A stretch of DNA of 64,000 bases from the NCBI GenBank assembly GCA_024404915.1, contig JAKSPJ010000001.1, forward strand, positions 124,001-188,000, read 5' to 3'. Positions within the stretch are counted from its first letter, which is position 1. Every line of letters begins with the position of its first letter. The notes beneath the pieces are model-generated. The model was not told the origin of the DNA. It worked only from the letters and a program-made list of their open reading frames with translations, and ran no database searches. The translations under genes were made by a program, and so were the position numbers. The stretch comes from Oscillospiraceae bacterium. Its GTDB lineage: Bacteria; Bacillota; Clostridia; Oscillospirales; Ruminococcaceae. Below, piece by piece: positions 49,556 to 58,301 of the stretch.

Positions 49556-50872
49556 TTACGGCTTCACCGGTTCGTCGATATTGTGGTGAATGTTTTCCAA
49601 CGCCTCAGAAGAAATATTAACGGTGTAATCTGAACCTTCCGAAACCTCAGCGGTATTATAATTGCGGAATACCAGTTTGAGGAATACCGGGCATAGAACA
49701 GAACTGCTGATAATCAGAAAAATGGTAGCAACCAAAGGATCAATACCGTCCTGGGGAGCAATCAGAATCTGACCCGTTGCATATACTGCCAACGCAACTT
49801 CACCTCTCGCCACCATGCCAAAGCCTGCTGCCAGAGATTCTGTTTTGTTGTATCCGAAGCAGTTTGCCACAGCACCGCAGCCAAGAATCTTGCCAAGCAC
49901 GCCTGCCAGCACAAAGGCAAGAACAAACAGGAGACTGGAAGGCGCAAAGCCGCTGAAATCTGCGCTGATGCCGATATAAGCAAAGAACATGGGTGTAAAG
50001 AACATATAACCGCTGACGATTACTTTACGGTCCACAAAATGGCTGTCTCCCAGGCCGCTCAGCATCAGGCCGGCCATGTAGGCACCTGTGATTGCAGCAA
50101 TCCCAAAGAATTCTTCTGCGGCATAGGAGAAGAAAAAGCAGGCTGCAAAGGCAAAGATACTGGTTCTGCGCTTGTGGGGATAAATCTTAACCAACAAACG
50201 GAACAATCGACGCATGCCGTATCCGATAATGACAGTGAAAGCAAAAAAGCCAAGTACATGCAGAATCGTGGTGAGAATGCCGCCTTCTCCGCCAAGGCCT
50301 GTAAGAATACTCAGGGCAATGATGCCGATGACATCATCAATAATGGCAGCACTCAGCACCGTCGTACCGATTTTTGTCTTCAGTTTTCCGAGTTCGCGCA
50401 GAGTTTCCACAGTGATACCGACACTGGTTGCAGAAAGAATGCATCCCACAAACAGAGCGTTCATCAGCTTATACGGCTCAGATGCTGCAGACAATCCGCC
50501 CATAAACAGAAGCGACACCACAGTACCGAAGGCAATGGGAACAAGCACACCTGCCAGTGCAATCGCGGTTGCAGCGGCACCGCTGCGTTTCATTTCACGA
50601 AAATCCGTTTCCAGACCGCTGGAAAACAGAATATACACAACACCAATCTGTGAAAAACTCTTCAGAACATCCATCTCAATATCCGTGGGATGAATCAGGC
50701 CGGGAAAGCTGCTGTTGAAAAACAATGCAGGGCCAATCAGCAGACCAGCGATAATCATGCCAACGACCTGGGGCAGACCGCATTTTCTTGCAAGCATGCC
50801 CAGTGCCTTGGTAGACAGCAAAATAATGCCGCAATCAAGCAAGATATGCATGACATTAAACTCAGATTCCAT
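49556..50872 (-). CDS. CPA2-family cation:proton antiporter
   Basis: 438 residues with 12-13 membrane helices. The ion-site region GCILSATSVGITVETLRELGKL and SAAIIDDVIGIIALSIL (paired Asp in helix 5, IIDDVIG) fits NapA/GerN-type Na+/H+ antiporters of the CPA2 family. No RCK/TrkA nucleotide-binding domain is attached. The longer frame is rejected: the ATG at 50872 has AAAGGAG at about 11 nt; ATG 50851 is another possibility. A weak TATAAT (50906-50911) may be the promoter. Co-transcribed with maf. Confidence 0.88.
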   Translation of the reverse strand: MESEFNVMHILLDCGIILLSTKALGMLARKCGLPQVVGMIIAGLLIGPALFFNSSFPGLIHPTDIEMDVLKSFSQIGVVYILFSSGLETDFREMKRSGAAATAIALAGVLVPIAFGTVVSLLFMGGLSAASEPYKLMNALFVGCILSATSVGITVETLRELGKLKTKIGTTVLSAAIIDDVIGIIALSILTGLGGEGGILTTILHVLGFFAFTVIIGYGMRRLFRLLVKIYPHKRRTSIFAFAACFFFSYAAEEFFGIAAITGAYMAGLMLSGLGDSHFVDRKVIVSGYMFFTPMFFAYIGISADFSGFAPSSLLFVLAFVLAGVLGKILGCGAVANCFGYNKTESLAAGFGMVARGEVALAVYATGQILIAPQDGIDPLVATIFLIISSSVLCPVFLKLVFRNYNTAEVSEGSDYTVNISSEALENIHHNIDEPVKP

Positions 50873-50925
50873 ACAAATAGTTACTCCTTTTGTCAAGCTA
50901 AGACGATTATATAGTGGCACCAAAA

Positions 50926-50949
50926 AGCAGGACATTGGCTGTCCTGCTT
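50926..50949 (-). terminator. Terminator of glyA
   Basis: Minus strand: AAGCAGGACA pairs with TGTCCTGCTT around a 5-nt loop, followed by TTTGG. Confidence 0.88.
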
Positions 50950-50964
50950 CGGTTCGATTCAGTT

Positions 50965-52218
50965 TTATTCGTACAGTGGGTGCTTTTTGCAGATTGCATT
51001 AACACCTTCACGAATCTCATCTGCCTTTGCATCAAACTGTGTAGCGGTGAGATACATGAACTCAGCAATTTTTTCCATGTCAGAAGTATCCAAACCTCTG
51101 GTGGTCACTGCCGGTGTACCCACTCTGACACCGCTTGTGATTGTCGGCTTCTGAGGATCATTCGGAATTGCGTTCTTGTTGACGGTGATGTATACCTCAT
51201 CAAGACGATGCTCAAACTCTTTACCAGTCAGGTTGAAGGGACGGAGATCAACCAGCATGAGGTGGTTGTCTGTACCGCCGGAAACAAGATCAAAGCCTCT
51301 GTCCAGCAGGCCCTTGGCAAGTGCCTGTGCATTTGCAACGATATTCTTGCCATACTCCTTGAACTCCGGCTTCAGTGCCTCACCGAAGCACACTGCCTTT
51401 CCTGCAATGACGTGCATCAGAGGGCCGCCCTGAGTACCAGGGAAAATTGCAGAGTTGATCTTCTTTGCAATGTATTCGTTGTTGGTAAGAATCAGACCGC
51501 CGCGAGGTCCACGAAGTGTCTTGTGTGTTGTAGTGGTTACAACATCAGCATAAGGTACAGGACTCTGGTGCATGCCGGAAGCAACAAGACCTGCAATATG
51601 AGCCATATCGACCATCAGATAAGCACCAACTGCTCTTGCAATGGAAGACAGCTTTTCAAAGTCGATTGCTCTCGGATATGCGGAAGCACCTGCAACAATC
51701 AGTTTTGGCTTGCACTTGTTTGCAGCCTTGTAAAGTGCTTCGTAATCAATGTTGCCTTCCTCATTCACGCCGTAAGGAATGAAGTTGTAGACCTTACCGG
51801 AAATATTAGCGGGAGAACCGTGTGTCAGATGGCCGCCTGCATCCAGGGACATACCCATAACGGTGTCACCCGGCTGAAGCAAAGCAACATAAACAGCAGT
51901 ATTTGCCTGTGCGCCGGAGTGAGGCTGAACATTTGCATAAGCTGCGCCGAAGAGCTTCTTTGCTCTTTCAATTGCAATAGCTTCCACAACGTCAACACAC
52001 TCGCAGCCGCCGTAGTAGCGTTTGCCGGGATAACCCTCAGCATACTTGTTTGTCAGAACAGAACCCATTGCAGCCATAACAGCAGGAGAAACAATGTTCT
52101 CACTTGCAATCAGCTCCAGATTTCTCTTCTGACGGGAAAGCTCCGTCAGCATTGCATCGCCCAGCTCCTGGTCATACTGCTGAAGATAACCGATTGTATC
52201 GATCAGATCATTAAACAT
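50965..52218 (-). CDS. glyA: Serine hydroxymethyltransferase
   Basis: 417 residues, normal SHMT length. It has [42 protein letters not shown], the PLP-lysine motif [16 protein letters not shown] and [13 protein letters not shown]. It converts serine + THF to glycine + 5,10-methylene-THF, feeding MetF and MetH encoded at 31-35 kb. The start ATG 52218 has AAAGGA at 8 nt; the 27 upstream codons are not translated in this reading. Monocistronic. Confidence 0.97.
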   Translation of the reverse strand: MFNDLIDTIGYLQQYDQELGDAMLTELSRQKRNLELIASENIVSPAVMAAMGSVLTNKYAEGYPGKRYYGGCECVDVVEAIAIERAKKLFGAAYANVQPHSGAQANTAVYVALLQPGDTVMGMSLDAGGHLTHGSPANISGKVYNFIPYGVNEEGNIDYEALYKAANKCKPKLIVAGASAYPRAIDFEKLSSIARAVGAYLMVDMAHIAGLVASGMHQSPVPYADVVTTTTHKTLRGPRGGLILTNNEYIAKKINSAIFPGTQGGPLMHVIAGKAVCFGEALKPEFKEYGKNIVANAQALAKGLLDRGFDLVSGGTDNHLMLVDLRPFNLTGKEFEHRLDEVYITVNKNAIPNDPQKPTITSGVRVGTPAVTTRGLDTSDMEKIAEFMYLTATQFDAKADEIREGVNAICKKHPLYE

Positions 52219-52263
52219 AAAAAACATCCTTTCTGAAGAAACGCCTGAATAGGCTCTGCTATT

Positions 52264-52292
52264 ATTATACCATATATTTTTGAAAGAATCAA
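52264..52292 (-). promoter_or_regulatory. Promoter of glyA
   Basis: Minus strand: TTGATT (52287-52292), 17-nt spacer, TATAAT (52264-52269) with TG extension. Confidence 0.75.
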
Positions 52293-52324
52293 GAGACAAA
52301 GCCGTGTTTTTTTGACTTTATCAA

Positions 52325-52364
52325 GAAAAAGGCATACTGTCAAATCTGACAGTATGCCTTTTTT
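52325..52364. terminator. Terminator of the cohesin-dockerin gene
   Basis: AAAAAGGCATACTGTCA and its complement form a 17-bp stem with a very short loop; A- and T-runs on both flanks would allow use on either strand. Confidence 0.9.
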
Positions 52365-52379
52365 CACAGATATTATGAA

Positions 52380-53195
52380 TTATTTTGCCAGATCGTCCTT
52401 TGTGATGATCATAGCAACGTACTTCAGAATCTTGGTAACGTCGTTGGTGTCCTGCTTGCCGTCGTGTGTAACGTCAGCATTCAGAATGCCCTGGCTGGAA
52501 ACCTTTGCAGAGGTATCTTCAGCGATGAATCGAGCCAGAAGTACGCAGTCTGCAACGTCAACAGTCTTATCGCAGTTTACGTCGCCCCAGTCAGCATCTA
52601 CCGGTGCTGTGGTTGTGGTGGTCTTGCCGCCGATGGAAACAGAACCTGCTGTGAAAGCTGCTGTGTAATCAGTGGTGGAAGTCTCACCAACTGCTGCGAA
52701 AACGATATCTCCGTTTGCGCCGCCACCAGGATATGCTGCACGATCAACAGCAACACCCTTCAGGTCTGTCTTGTCGCCTTCGCTGCCAACTGCCTTACCG
52801 GAGATGGTCAGGAAAGTGCCGTTCTTTACCCAGTACTGGGAATCGGTCAGGCCAGTTGCCCAAACGATAACAATCTGCTTGCCGTTGTCATACCAGTCGA
52901 ACAGGGTAGAACCCAGTTCGCCTTCCTTCTCAGCAGCACCGGTCTTGCCAGCAGCGCCCAAGGAAACATCGGTAACCTTAATAACGGAAGCATCGTAGCT
53001 GATTGCGAAGTCGATGGAGCTCAGACCGCTTGTCGGAACGGAAGACAGATCAACGTCAACGCTGAATGCTGCACCCTTCTCAACTGTCTCACTGCCGATC
53101 TTAACACTAACATCTGCTGCATTAGCGATAACGCCCATGCTCATAACGGACATTGCAGCTGCCATAATAGCGGAAGCAATTCTCATTTTTTTCAT
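52380..53195 (-). CDS. Single-cohesin adaptor scaffoldin with dockerin (ScaC-like)
   Basis: 271 residues: signal peptide (1-27, cut at ANAAD), one cohesin domain (about 28-190; VSVKIGSETVEKGAAFSVDV, LSSIDFAISYDASVIKV, jelly-roll strands through TAAFTAGSVSIGG), a 7-residue Thr linker and a type-I dockerin (about 202-262; GDVNCDKTVDVADCVLLARF, NADVTHDGKQDTNDVTK). A lone cohesin plus dockerin is the architecture of R. flavefaciens ScaC, which swaps specificity by binding the main scaffold with its dockerin and enzymes with its cohesin. ATG 53195 has GGAGG at 8 nt. It lies far from the GH5 genes, as a single gene between glyA and tsf. Confidence 0.93.
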   Translation of the reverse strand: MKKMRIASAIMAAAMSVMSMGVIANAADVSVKIGSETVEKGAAFSVDVDLSSVPTSGLSSIDFAISYDASVIKVTDVSLGAAGKTGAAEKEGELGSTLFDWYDNGKQIVIVWATGLTDSQYWVKNGTFLTISGKAVGSEGDKTDLKGVAVDRAAYPGGGANGDIVFAAVGETSTTDYTAAFTAGSVSIGGKTTTTTAPVDADWGDVNCDKTVDVADCVLLARFIAEDTSAKVSSQGILNADVTHDGKQDTNDVTKILKYVAMIITKDDLAK

Positions 53196-53440
53196 TTTAC
53201 ATTCCTCCACGTTTATATGTTTTCTAAAATGGAAATGTATCACCTTGTGATGTTCGTGTCCCCTTCTTCACTCGCAGTCACATGATACCATCTATATATT
53301 AACTGAATATGAGAAAAAATGCAATGACTTTTTGTAACCTCTTTATTACTTATTAGGCAATATTATTTGTCATTGGTTGCAATGTTGCGATTGAAAGCAA
53401 ATAAAAGCAATATATCCCATATTCTTAATATTTATCTTTA

Positions 53441-53480
53441 AAAAAATCGCCTGTCAATACATTGACTGACAGGCGATTTC
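53441..53480 (-). terminator. Terminator of rpsB-tsf
   Basis: Minus strand: AATCGCCTGTCA pairs with TGACAGGCGATT around a 10-nt loop, followed by TTTTTT. Confidence 0.9.
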
Positions 53481-53495
53481 ATGCGTAAATAGTAA

Positions 53496-54419
53496 TTATT
53501 TCAGCATGCTTGCAATCTCGCCGGCGAGATCGTCAACACGCTTCTCAATGCCTTCACCGCAAACAAAACGAACAAAGCTTGTGAGCTTAATCGGAGCGCC
53601 GGCCTTCTTGCCGCAGGCAGCAACGTACTGTTCAATTGTCTCACCCTCGCCCTTAACGAATTCCTGAGCCAGCAGGCAGTTTTCCTTATAGTAAACGCCC
53701 AGTTTACCCTCAGCAATCTTAGCGAGAACCTGCTCCGGCTTGTTAGCCATCTTGGGATCCTCAGCCATCTGAGCCATTACAATCTGCTTCTCCTGCTCGA
53801 TTGTCTCTGCCGGTACCTCTTCCTTTGTCAGGTAGGTTGCCTTCATAGCATCAGCCTGGAGAGCAACGTCGTTCAGGCACTCCAGAACTGCATCTGCAGC
53901 ACCAGCCTCTGTCTGAGCAGCAACAATAACGCCTTCCTTCTTGTTGAAGTGAACGTATTCCTTAACTGTGCCTTCCAGACGAGCAAAACGACGAATCTTC
54001 AGATTCTCACGGAACTTCAGGAAGATCTCCTGAAGAGCTTCCTCAACAGTCATATCCTTGCCTGCGAACTTTGTCTTGTTCAGAGCATCCAGATCAGCCG
54101 GGTTCTCGTTGAGAACAGTCTGTGCAAGGCCTTCGCAGAATGCAACAAACTCATCGTTCTGTGCAACAAAGTCTGTCTCGGAGTTTACTTCAACGATTGC
54201 AGCTGCGGTGTTGTCTGCATTTGTTACAGCGATAACAGCACCTTCAGCAGCGATACGGTCAGCCTTCTTTGCCTGGTTTGCAAGGCCCTTTTCACGGAGA
54301 ATGACGATTGCCTTCTCTACATCACCTTCAGCCTCAGTGAGAGCCTTCTTGCAGTCCATCAGGCCAACGCCGGTGGACTTACGAAGATCATTGACATCTT
54401 TTGCAGTAAAGTTTGCCAT
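53496..54419 (-). CDS. tsf: Elongation factor Ts
   Basis: 307 residues, nucleotide-exchange factor for EF-Tu. The N-terminal UBA-like part FTAKDVNDLRKSTGVGLMDCKKAL contains the EF-Tu-contact TDF motif (EVNSETDFVAQNDEFVAF). AGGAGG precedes the ATG. It follows rpsB after 19 nt, the standard rpsB-tsf order, and is followed by the shared terminator. No pyrH or frr is found downstream. Confidence 0.98.
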   Translation of the reverse strand: MANFTAKDVNDLRKSTGVGLMDCKKALTEAEGDVEKAIVILREKGLANQAKKADRIAAEGAVIAVTNADNTAAAIVEVNSETDFVAQNDEFVAFCEGLAQTVLNENPADLDALNKTKFAGKDMTVEEALQEIFLKFRENLKIRRFARLEGTVKEYVHFNKKEGVIVAAQTEAGAADAVLECLNDVALQADAMKATYLTKEEVPAETIEQEKQIVMAQMAEDPKMANKPEQVLAKIAEGKLGVYYKENCLLAQEFVKGEGETIEQYVAACGKKAGAPIKLTSFVRFVCGEGIEKRVDDLAGEIASMLK

Positions 54420-54438
54420 TTTCGTATCCTCCTGTTAA

Positions 54439-55164
54439 TTATTCAGCAGTCTCTTCAGTTGCTTCAGCAGCCTGTGCATCAGCACCCTGTCTGCCCTCGA
54501 TGATTGCGTTTGCAATGGTGCCGGCAATGAGCTTTACAGCACGGATTGCATCATCGTTACCCGGGATAACGTAGTCAACATCATCCGGATCACAGTTTGT
54601 ATCAACAATTGCAACGATCGGAATGCAGAGCTTCTTTGCCTCAGCAACTGCAATCTTCTCCTTGCGGGGGTCAACGATAAACAGAGCACCCGGCAGTTCC
54701 TTCATGCCCTTGATACCGCCCAGGAACTTCTCCAGCTTCTCAATTTCCAGAGAAAGCTTAGCAACTTCCTTCTTCGGCAGCAGTGCGAATGTGCCGTCCT
54801 CTTCCATAGCATGGAGCTGCTCCAGACGCTTGATACGCTGCTGGATGGTCTTGTAGTTGGTCATCATGCCGCCCAGCCAACGTGCGTTTACATAGTAAGA
54901 GCCGGAACGCTGTGCTTCTTCACGAACGGAATCAGCAGCCTGCTTCTTTGTACCAACAAAGAGTACAGTCTTGCCCTCTGCGGACAGATCACGGATGAAG
55001 CTGTAAGCCTCTTCCAGCTTGCGAACTGTCTTCTGCAGATCGATGATGTAGATGCCATTACGCTCTGTAAAGATATACGGAGCCATTTTCGGGTTCCAGC
55101 GTCTGGTCTGATGACCGAAGTGAACGCCTGCTTCGAGGAGCTGTTTCATAGATACAACGCCCAT
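54439..55164 (-). CDS. rpsB: 30S ribosomal protein S2
   Basis: 241 residues. S2 signature: [53 protein letters not shown] and [13 protein letters not shown]. The C-terminus has a short acidic extension (EATEETAE). AGGAGG lies 8 nt before the ATG. First gene of rpsB-tsf, with a structured leader at 55209-55268 and a promoter at 55286-55314. Confidence 0.98.
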   Translation of the reverse strand: MGVVSMKQLLEAGVHFGHQTRRWNPKMAPYIFTERNGIYIIDLQKTVRKLEEAYSFIRDLSAEGKTVLFVGTKKQAADSVREEAQRSGSYYVNARWLGGMMTNYKTIQQRIKRLEQLHAMEEDGTFALLPKKEVAKLSLEIEKLEKFLGGIKGMKELPGALFIVDPRKEKIAVAEAKKLCIPIVAIVDTNCDPDDVDYVIPGNDDAIRAVKLIAGTIANAIIEGRQGADAQAAEATEETAE

Positions 55165-55208
55165 TTTGGATTCCTCCTGTTAAATAAAAAATTTTGGTTT
55201 TGACCTCC

Positions 55209-55268
55209 GGGTGATACAAGGCGTTGCCGCAATGATATTGCTATCAAACCGTGCAGCTGTATCAGCCC
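55209..55268 (-). promoter_or_regulatory. Structured rpsB leader, candidate ribosomal-protein autoregulatory element
   Basis: On the minus strand GGG.TGATACA (55258-55268) pairs with TGTATCACCC (55209-55218), enclosing smaller hairpins GCAAT-atc-ATTGC (about 55229-55241) and GGC-aac-GCC. The multibranched leader ends only a few nt before a GGAGG at 55203-55207 and 40 nt before the rpsB start. S2 feedback control is known in proteobacteria by a different RNA; this structure is not one I recognise. Confidence 0.5.
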
Positions 55269-55285
55269 GTGCGAAGTGCCTTACT

Positions 55286-55314
55286 ATTATACCATATTTC
55301 CTTCTGTTTTGCAA
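55286..55314 (-). promoter_or_regulatory. Promoter of rpsB-tsf
   Basis: Minus strand: TTGCAA (55309-55314), 17-nt spacer, TATAAT (55286-55291) with TG extension. Its -35 abuts the terminator hairpin of the upstream operon. Confidence 0.78.
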
Positions 55315-55315
55315 G

Positions 55316-55356
55316 AATCAGCCTGAAATTTCATTGGGAAATTTCAGGCTGATTTT
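55316..55356. terminator. Terminator of the V-ATPase/amidohydrolase operon
   Basis: AATCAGCCTGAAATTTC pairs with GAAATTTCAGGCTGATT around a 4-6-nt loop, with T-rich flanks. Confidence 0.9.
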
Positions 55357-55382
55357 CTCTATTTTATATACAATTTGCACAA

Positions 55383-56264
55383 TTACGGTCGGGTGATGGC
55401 ATCATAACAATGAGGACGGCGGTCACGGAAGAGACCCCAGTCCAGTTTTGCCTGTGCAATCTGCTCCAGATCGAAGGTCTGTGTCAGAATCTGCTCTGTA
55501 TTTCTGTCCGCCTGCACACGCACAGCACCCACTTCATCTGTTATAAAGGAAGAACCGTAGAATTGCAGCGCAGAGGACTGCATGCCGTTTTCCTCGCAGG
55601 GTTCCACTTTTTCCAGGCCAATTCTGTTTGCCGCAATCACCGGCGTTATATTGGATGCCGCATGTCCCTGCATACAGATACGCCAATGCGGCGCACTGTC
55701 TGTATTGAGAATAGGCTCGCTGCCGATGGCGGTCGGATAGAACAGCAGTTCTGCGCCATTCAGAACCAAAGAACGAGCCGTCTCCGGGAACCACTGATCC
55801 CAGCATATACCTACGCCAATGGTGGCATAACGGGTTTTCCATGTGCAGAAGCCTGTATTGCCCGGCGTGAAATAGAATTTCTCCTGGTAATAATGGTCAT
55901 CCGGGATATGGGTTTTGCGGTAAACACCCATCAGACTGCCGTCAGCATCAATGACAGCAGCTGAATTATAAAGCCGGCTGCCGTCACGCTCATAGAAACT
56001 AACGGGAAGAACCACGCCCAGCTCCTTTGCTAATTCCATACAGCGCAGAACGGCCGGATTTTCCTCTGTCCTTGTGGCGAAGCTGTAGTAGTCGTATCGT
56101 CTTTCCTGACAAAAATACTGCCGTTCAAACAATTCTGGCAGAAGAATTATCTGCGCACCTTCAGAAGCCGCCTGACGCACAAAGGATTCTGCCTTTGCAA
56201 GACTTTCAGAAGGGTCGGAACTGCATTTCATCTGAATGGCTGCTGCGGTGACCTGTCTGCTCAT
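55383..56264 (-). CDS. aguB: Nitrilase-superfamily amidohydrolase, N-carbamoylputrescine amidase-like
   Basis: 293 residues. The catalytic triad is clear: Glu in ILLPELFERQYF, Lys in YRKTHIPDDHYYQEKFYF, Cys in GVGICWDQWFPE. Overall pattern and length are those of AguB, which hydrolyses N-carbamoylputrescine to putrescine. No agmatine deiminase gene is nearby, so another C-N amide substrate is possible. It starts 11 nt after the V-ATPase subunit D gene and is probably the last gene of that operon; the functional link is unclear. Confidence 0.86.
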   Translation of the reverse strand: MSRQVTAAAIQMKCSSDPSESLAKAESFVRQAASEGAQIILLPELFERQYFCQERRYDYYSFATRTEENPAVLRCMELAKELGVVLPVSFYERDGSRLYNSAAVIDADGSLMGVYRKTHIPDDHYYQEKFYFTPGNTGFCTWKTRYATIGVGICWDQWFPETARSLVLNGAELLFYPTAIGSEPILNTDSAPHWRICMQGHAASNITPVIAANRIGLEKVEPCEENGMQSSALQFYGSSFITDEVGAVRVQADRNTEQILTQTFDLEQIAQAKLDWGLFRDRRPHCYDAITRP

Positions 56265-56275
56265 ATCATTTCCTC

Positions 56276-56887
56276 TTATTTCTTCGTCGCTTTAATAATT
56301 TTCATTCGGGTGAATTCTTCACGTTCCTTATCTTCCAGAGCATCAGAAATCATACGAATGATATTGGAATAGCGTGGAATCAGCACATTTTTCAGGGCAT
56401 TGGCACGGCGCTGGGTTGCCTGAATGGCAGTTGCCAGACGAAATACGCCATTGTCCACCTCAGCCAGCAGAAGCGTCATATGCTTCACACGCATGAATGC
56501 GGCATACGCCTCATCCAGCTGCACGTTTGTATCCAGAAAGCCATATGGCACCTGGGCAGAAAGCGTCTGCTCATGTGTGACGATGGGAATTTCCACGCCC
56601 ATAACGGTTCTTGTCTCAATTTCAATAGAGTCATCAACGGGTACAGAATTTGCAAAACGCTCGATCACACCCAGCGTAATATTGGCTTCCTGCAAATCCT
56701 GATACGCCGTTTTATAAGTATCCTCAATTGAACCCCGCAATTCCTTGGCACGTTCCACAAGCTGCATCAGTTCCCGAATCAGCACATTTCGTTTTCTGTC
56801 CATCAGGTCGTAGCCCAGCTTGGAAAGTGCCAGAGAACGCTTGGCAGCCATCAGATTGCCTTTCGTTGGAAATACCTGATCAGCCAC
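56276..56887 (-). CDS. atpD: V-type ATP synthase subunit D
   Basis: 203 residues; central-stalk subunit forming the long coiled-coil rotor axle: PTKGNLMAAKRSLALSKLGYDLMDRKRNVL at the start and RRANALKNVLIPRYSNIIRMISDALEDKEREEF near the end. The GTG start overlaps the subunit B stop by 8 nt, with GAGGGAG before it. Last V-ATPase subunit in the operon. Confidence 0.94.
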   Translation of the reverse strand: MADQVFPTKGNLMAAKRSLALSKLGYDLMDRKRNVLIRELMQLVERAKELRGSIEDTYKTAYQDLQEANITLGVIERFANSVPVDDSIEIETRTVMGVEIPIVTHEQTLSAQVPYGFLDTNVQLDEAYAAFMRVKHMTLLLAEVDNGVFRLATAIQATQRRANALKNVLIPRYSNIIRMISDALEDKEREEFTRMKIIKATKK

Positions 56888-58298
56888 GCTGCTCCCTCAC
56901 TTTCTCAACAAGTGCTTTCGCAGCGGCAGGATTATAGTATTGATTCAGCACCTGATCATCCACACGATCCAGTGCAGATTTCGGCAGAAGGGAAAGAAGC
57001 GTCCATCCCAGGTCCAGTGTTTCCTCCATTGAACGGTTTTCGTCAAAGTCCTGAGACAGGAAGCATTTTTCAAAGTATCTGCCAAATTCCAGGTAATTCT
57101 TATCCAGTGCGGACAATTCCTCTTCACCGATGACAGAAGCCAGGGAACGTGCATCCTGCACCTGGGCATAAGAGGCAAAGAGCTGGTTTGCTACGGCAGA
57201 ATGATCTGCACGGGTATAGCCTTCGCCGATGCCGTCCTTCATCAGTCGGGAAAGAGAAGGCAGAACTGCAATGGGCGGATAGACACCGCCCTGTTCCAGG
57301 CCACGCTCCAGAACAATCTGTCCCTCAGTAATATAACCTGTCAGGTCCGGTACCGGGTGAGTAATGTCATCGTTGGGCATGGTGAGAATCGGAAGCTGTG
57401 TGACACTGCCCTCAATGCCCTCTATGATGCCTGCACGCTCATACAGGGAAGCAAGGTCGGAATAGAGATAGCCCGGGAAGCCCTTTCTGCCGGGAATTTC
57501 GCCCTTGGAGGAAGAAAACTCACGGAGTGCCTCTGCATATGCGGTCATATCCGTCATAACAACCAGAATGTGCATATGCTTTTCATATGCCAGATATTCT
57601 GCGGCGGTCAGAGCGCATCGGGGGGTAATGATTCTTTCGACTATCGGGTCATTTGCCAGATTCAGGAACATAACAACATTCTGCAGTACACCGCTCTCTG
57701 CGAAGCTGCGGCGGAAGTAGTCTGCAACGTCGTTCTGAATGCCCATGGCAGCGAAGACCACTGCAAATTCCGCTCCGGAATCCTTGGCAATTTTCGCCTG
57801 CTGCACAATCTGTACTGCAAGCTTATTATGGGACAGACCTGTGCCGGAGAAAATCGGCAGCTTCTGTCCACGAATCAAAGTCATCAGGCAGTCAATGGAA
57901 GAAATACCTGTCTGAATATAGTTTCTCGGATACTGACGGGAAACAGGATTCAATGGCGCACCATTGATATCACCGAATTTTTCAGGCATCACCTCTCCCA
58001 GTCCGTCTGCGGGACGGCCTGCGCCTGTGAACACACGGCCAAGCAAATCAGCAGACAAAGGCATCTCCATCGGTCTGCCTGTAAACTGGGTACGGGTATT
58101 GGTCAGAGAAAGGCCATGGGTACCTTCAAACACCTGCAAAACAGCCTTGTCACCTTCCAGCATGGCCACTCTGCCGATACGCTCTGTTCCATCGTCCAGC
58201 ACAATTCGTGCCATTTCATCGAACTGTGCGCCTTCCACATGGTCCAGTACCACCAAGGAACCGCTGATGCTGTGAAGTCCGAAATATTGCAAGCTCAT
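56880..58298 (-). CDS. atpB: V-type ATP synthase subunit B
   Basis: 472 residues; the non-catalytic nucleotide-site subunit of the V1/A1 headpiece. GRVFTGAGRPADGLGEVMP, PVSRQYPRNYIQTGISSIDCLMTLIRGQKLPIFSG and PGYLYSDLASLYERAG fit the family, and the degenerate P-loop is as expected. GGAGG lies 11 nt before the ATG. It follows subunit A after 3 nt and overlaps subunit D. Confidence 0.96.
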   Translation of the reverse strand: MSLQYFGLHSISGSLVVLDHVEGAQFDEMARIVLDDGTERIGRVAMLEGDKAVLQVFEGTHGLSLTNTRTQFTGRPMEMPLSADLLGRVFTGAGRPADGLGEVMPEKFGDINGAPLNPVSRQYPRNYIQTGISSIDCLMTLIRGQKLPIFSGTGLSHNKLAVQIVQQAKIAKDSGAEFAVVFAAMGIQNDVADYFRRSFAESGVLQNVVMFLNLANDPIVERIITPRCALTAAEYLAYEKHMHILVVMTDMTAYAEALREFSSSKGEIPGRKGFPGYLYSDLASLYERAGIIEGIEGSVTQLPILTMPNDDITHPVPDLTGYITEGQIVLERGLEQGGVYPPIAVLPSLSRLMKDGIGEGYTRADHSAVANQLFASYAQVQDARSLASVIGEEELSALDKNYLEFGRYFEKCFLSQDFDENRSMEETLDLGWTLLSLLPKSALDRVDDQVLNQYYNPAAAKALVEKVREQRG

Positions 58299-58301
58299 GG
58301 A

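Noticed and set aside
49556-50935. Longest frame of the antiporter starting at 50935
   Set aside because: It begins inside the glyA terminator; the start at 50872 has AAAGGAG upstream.
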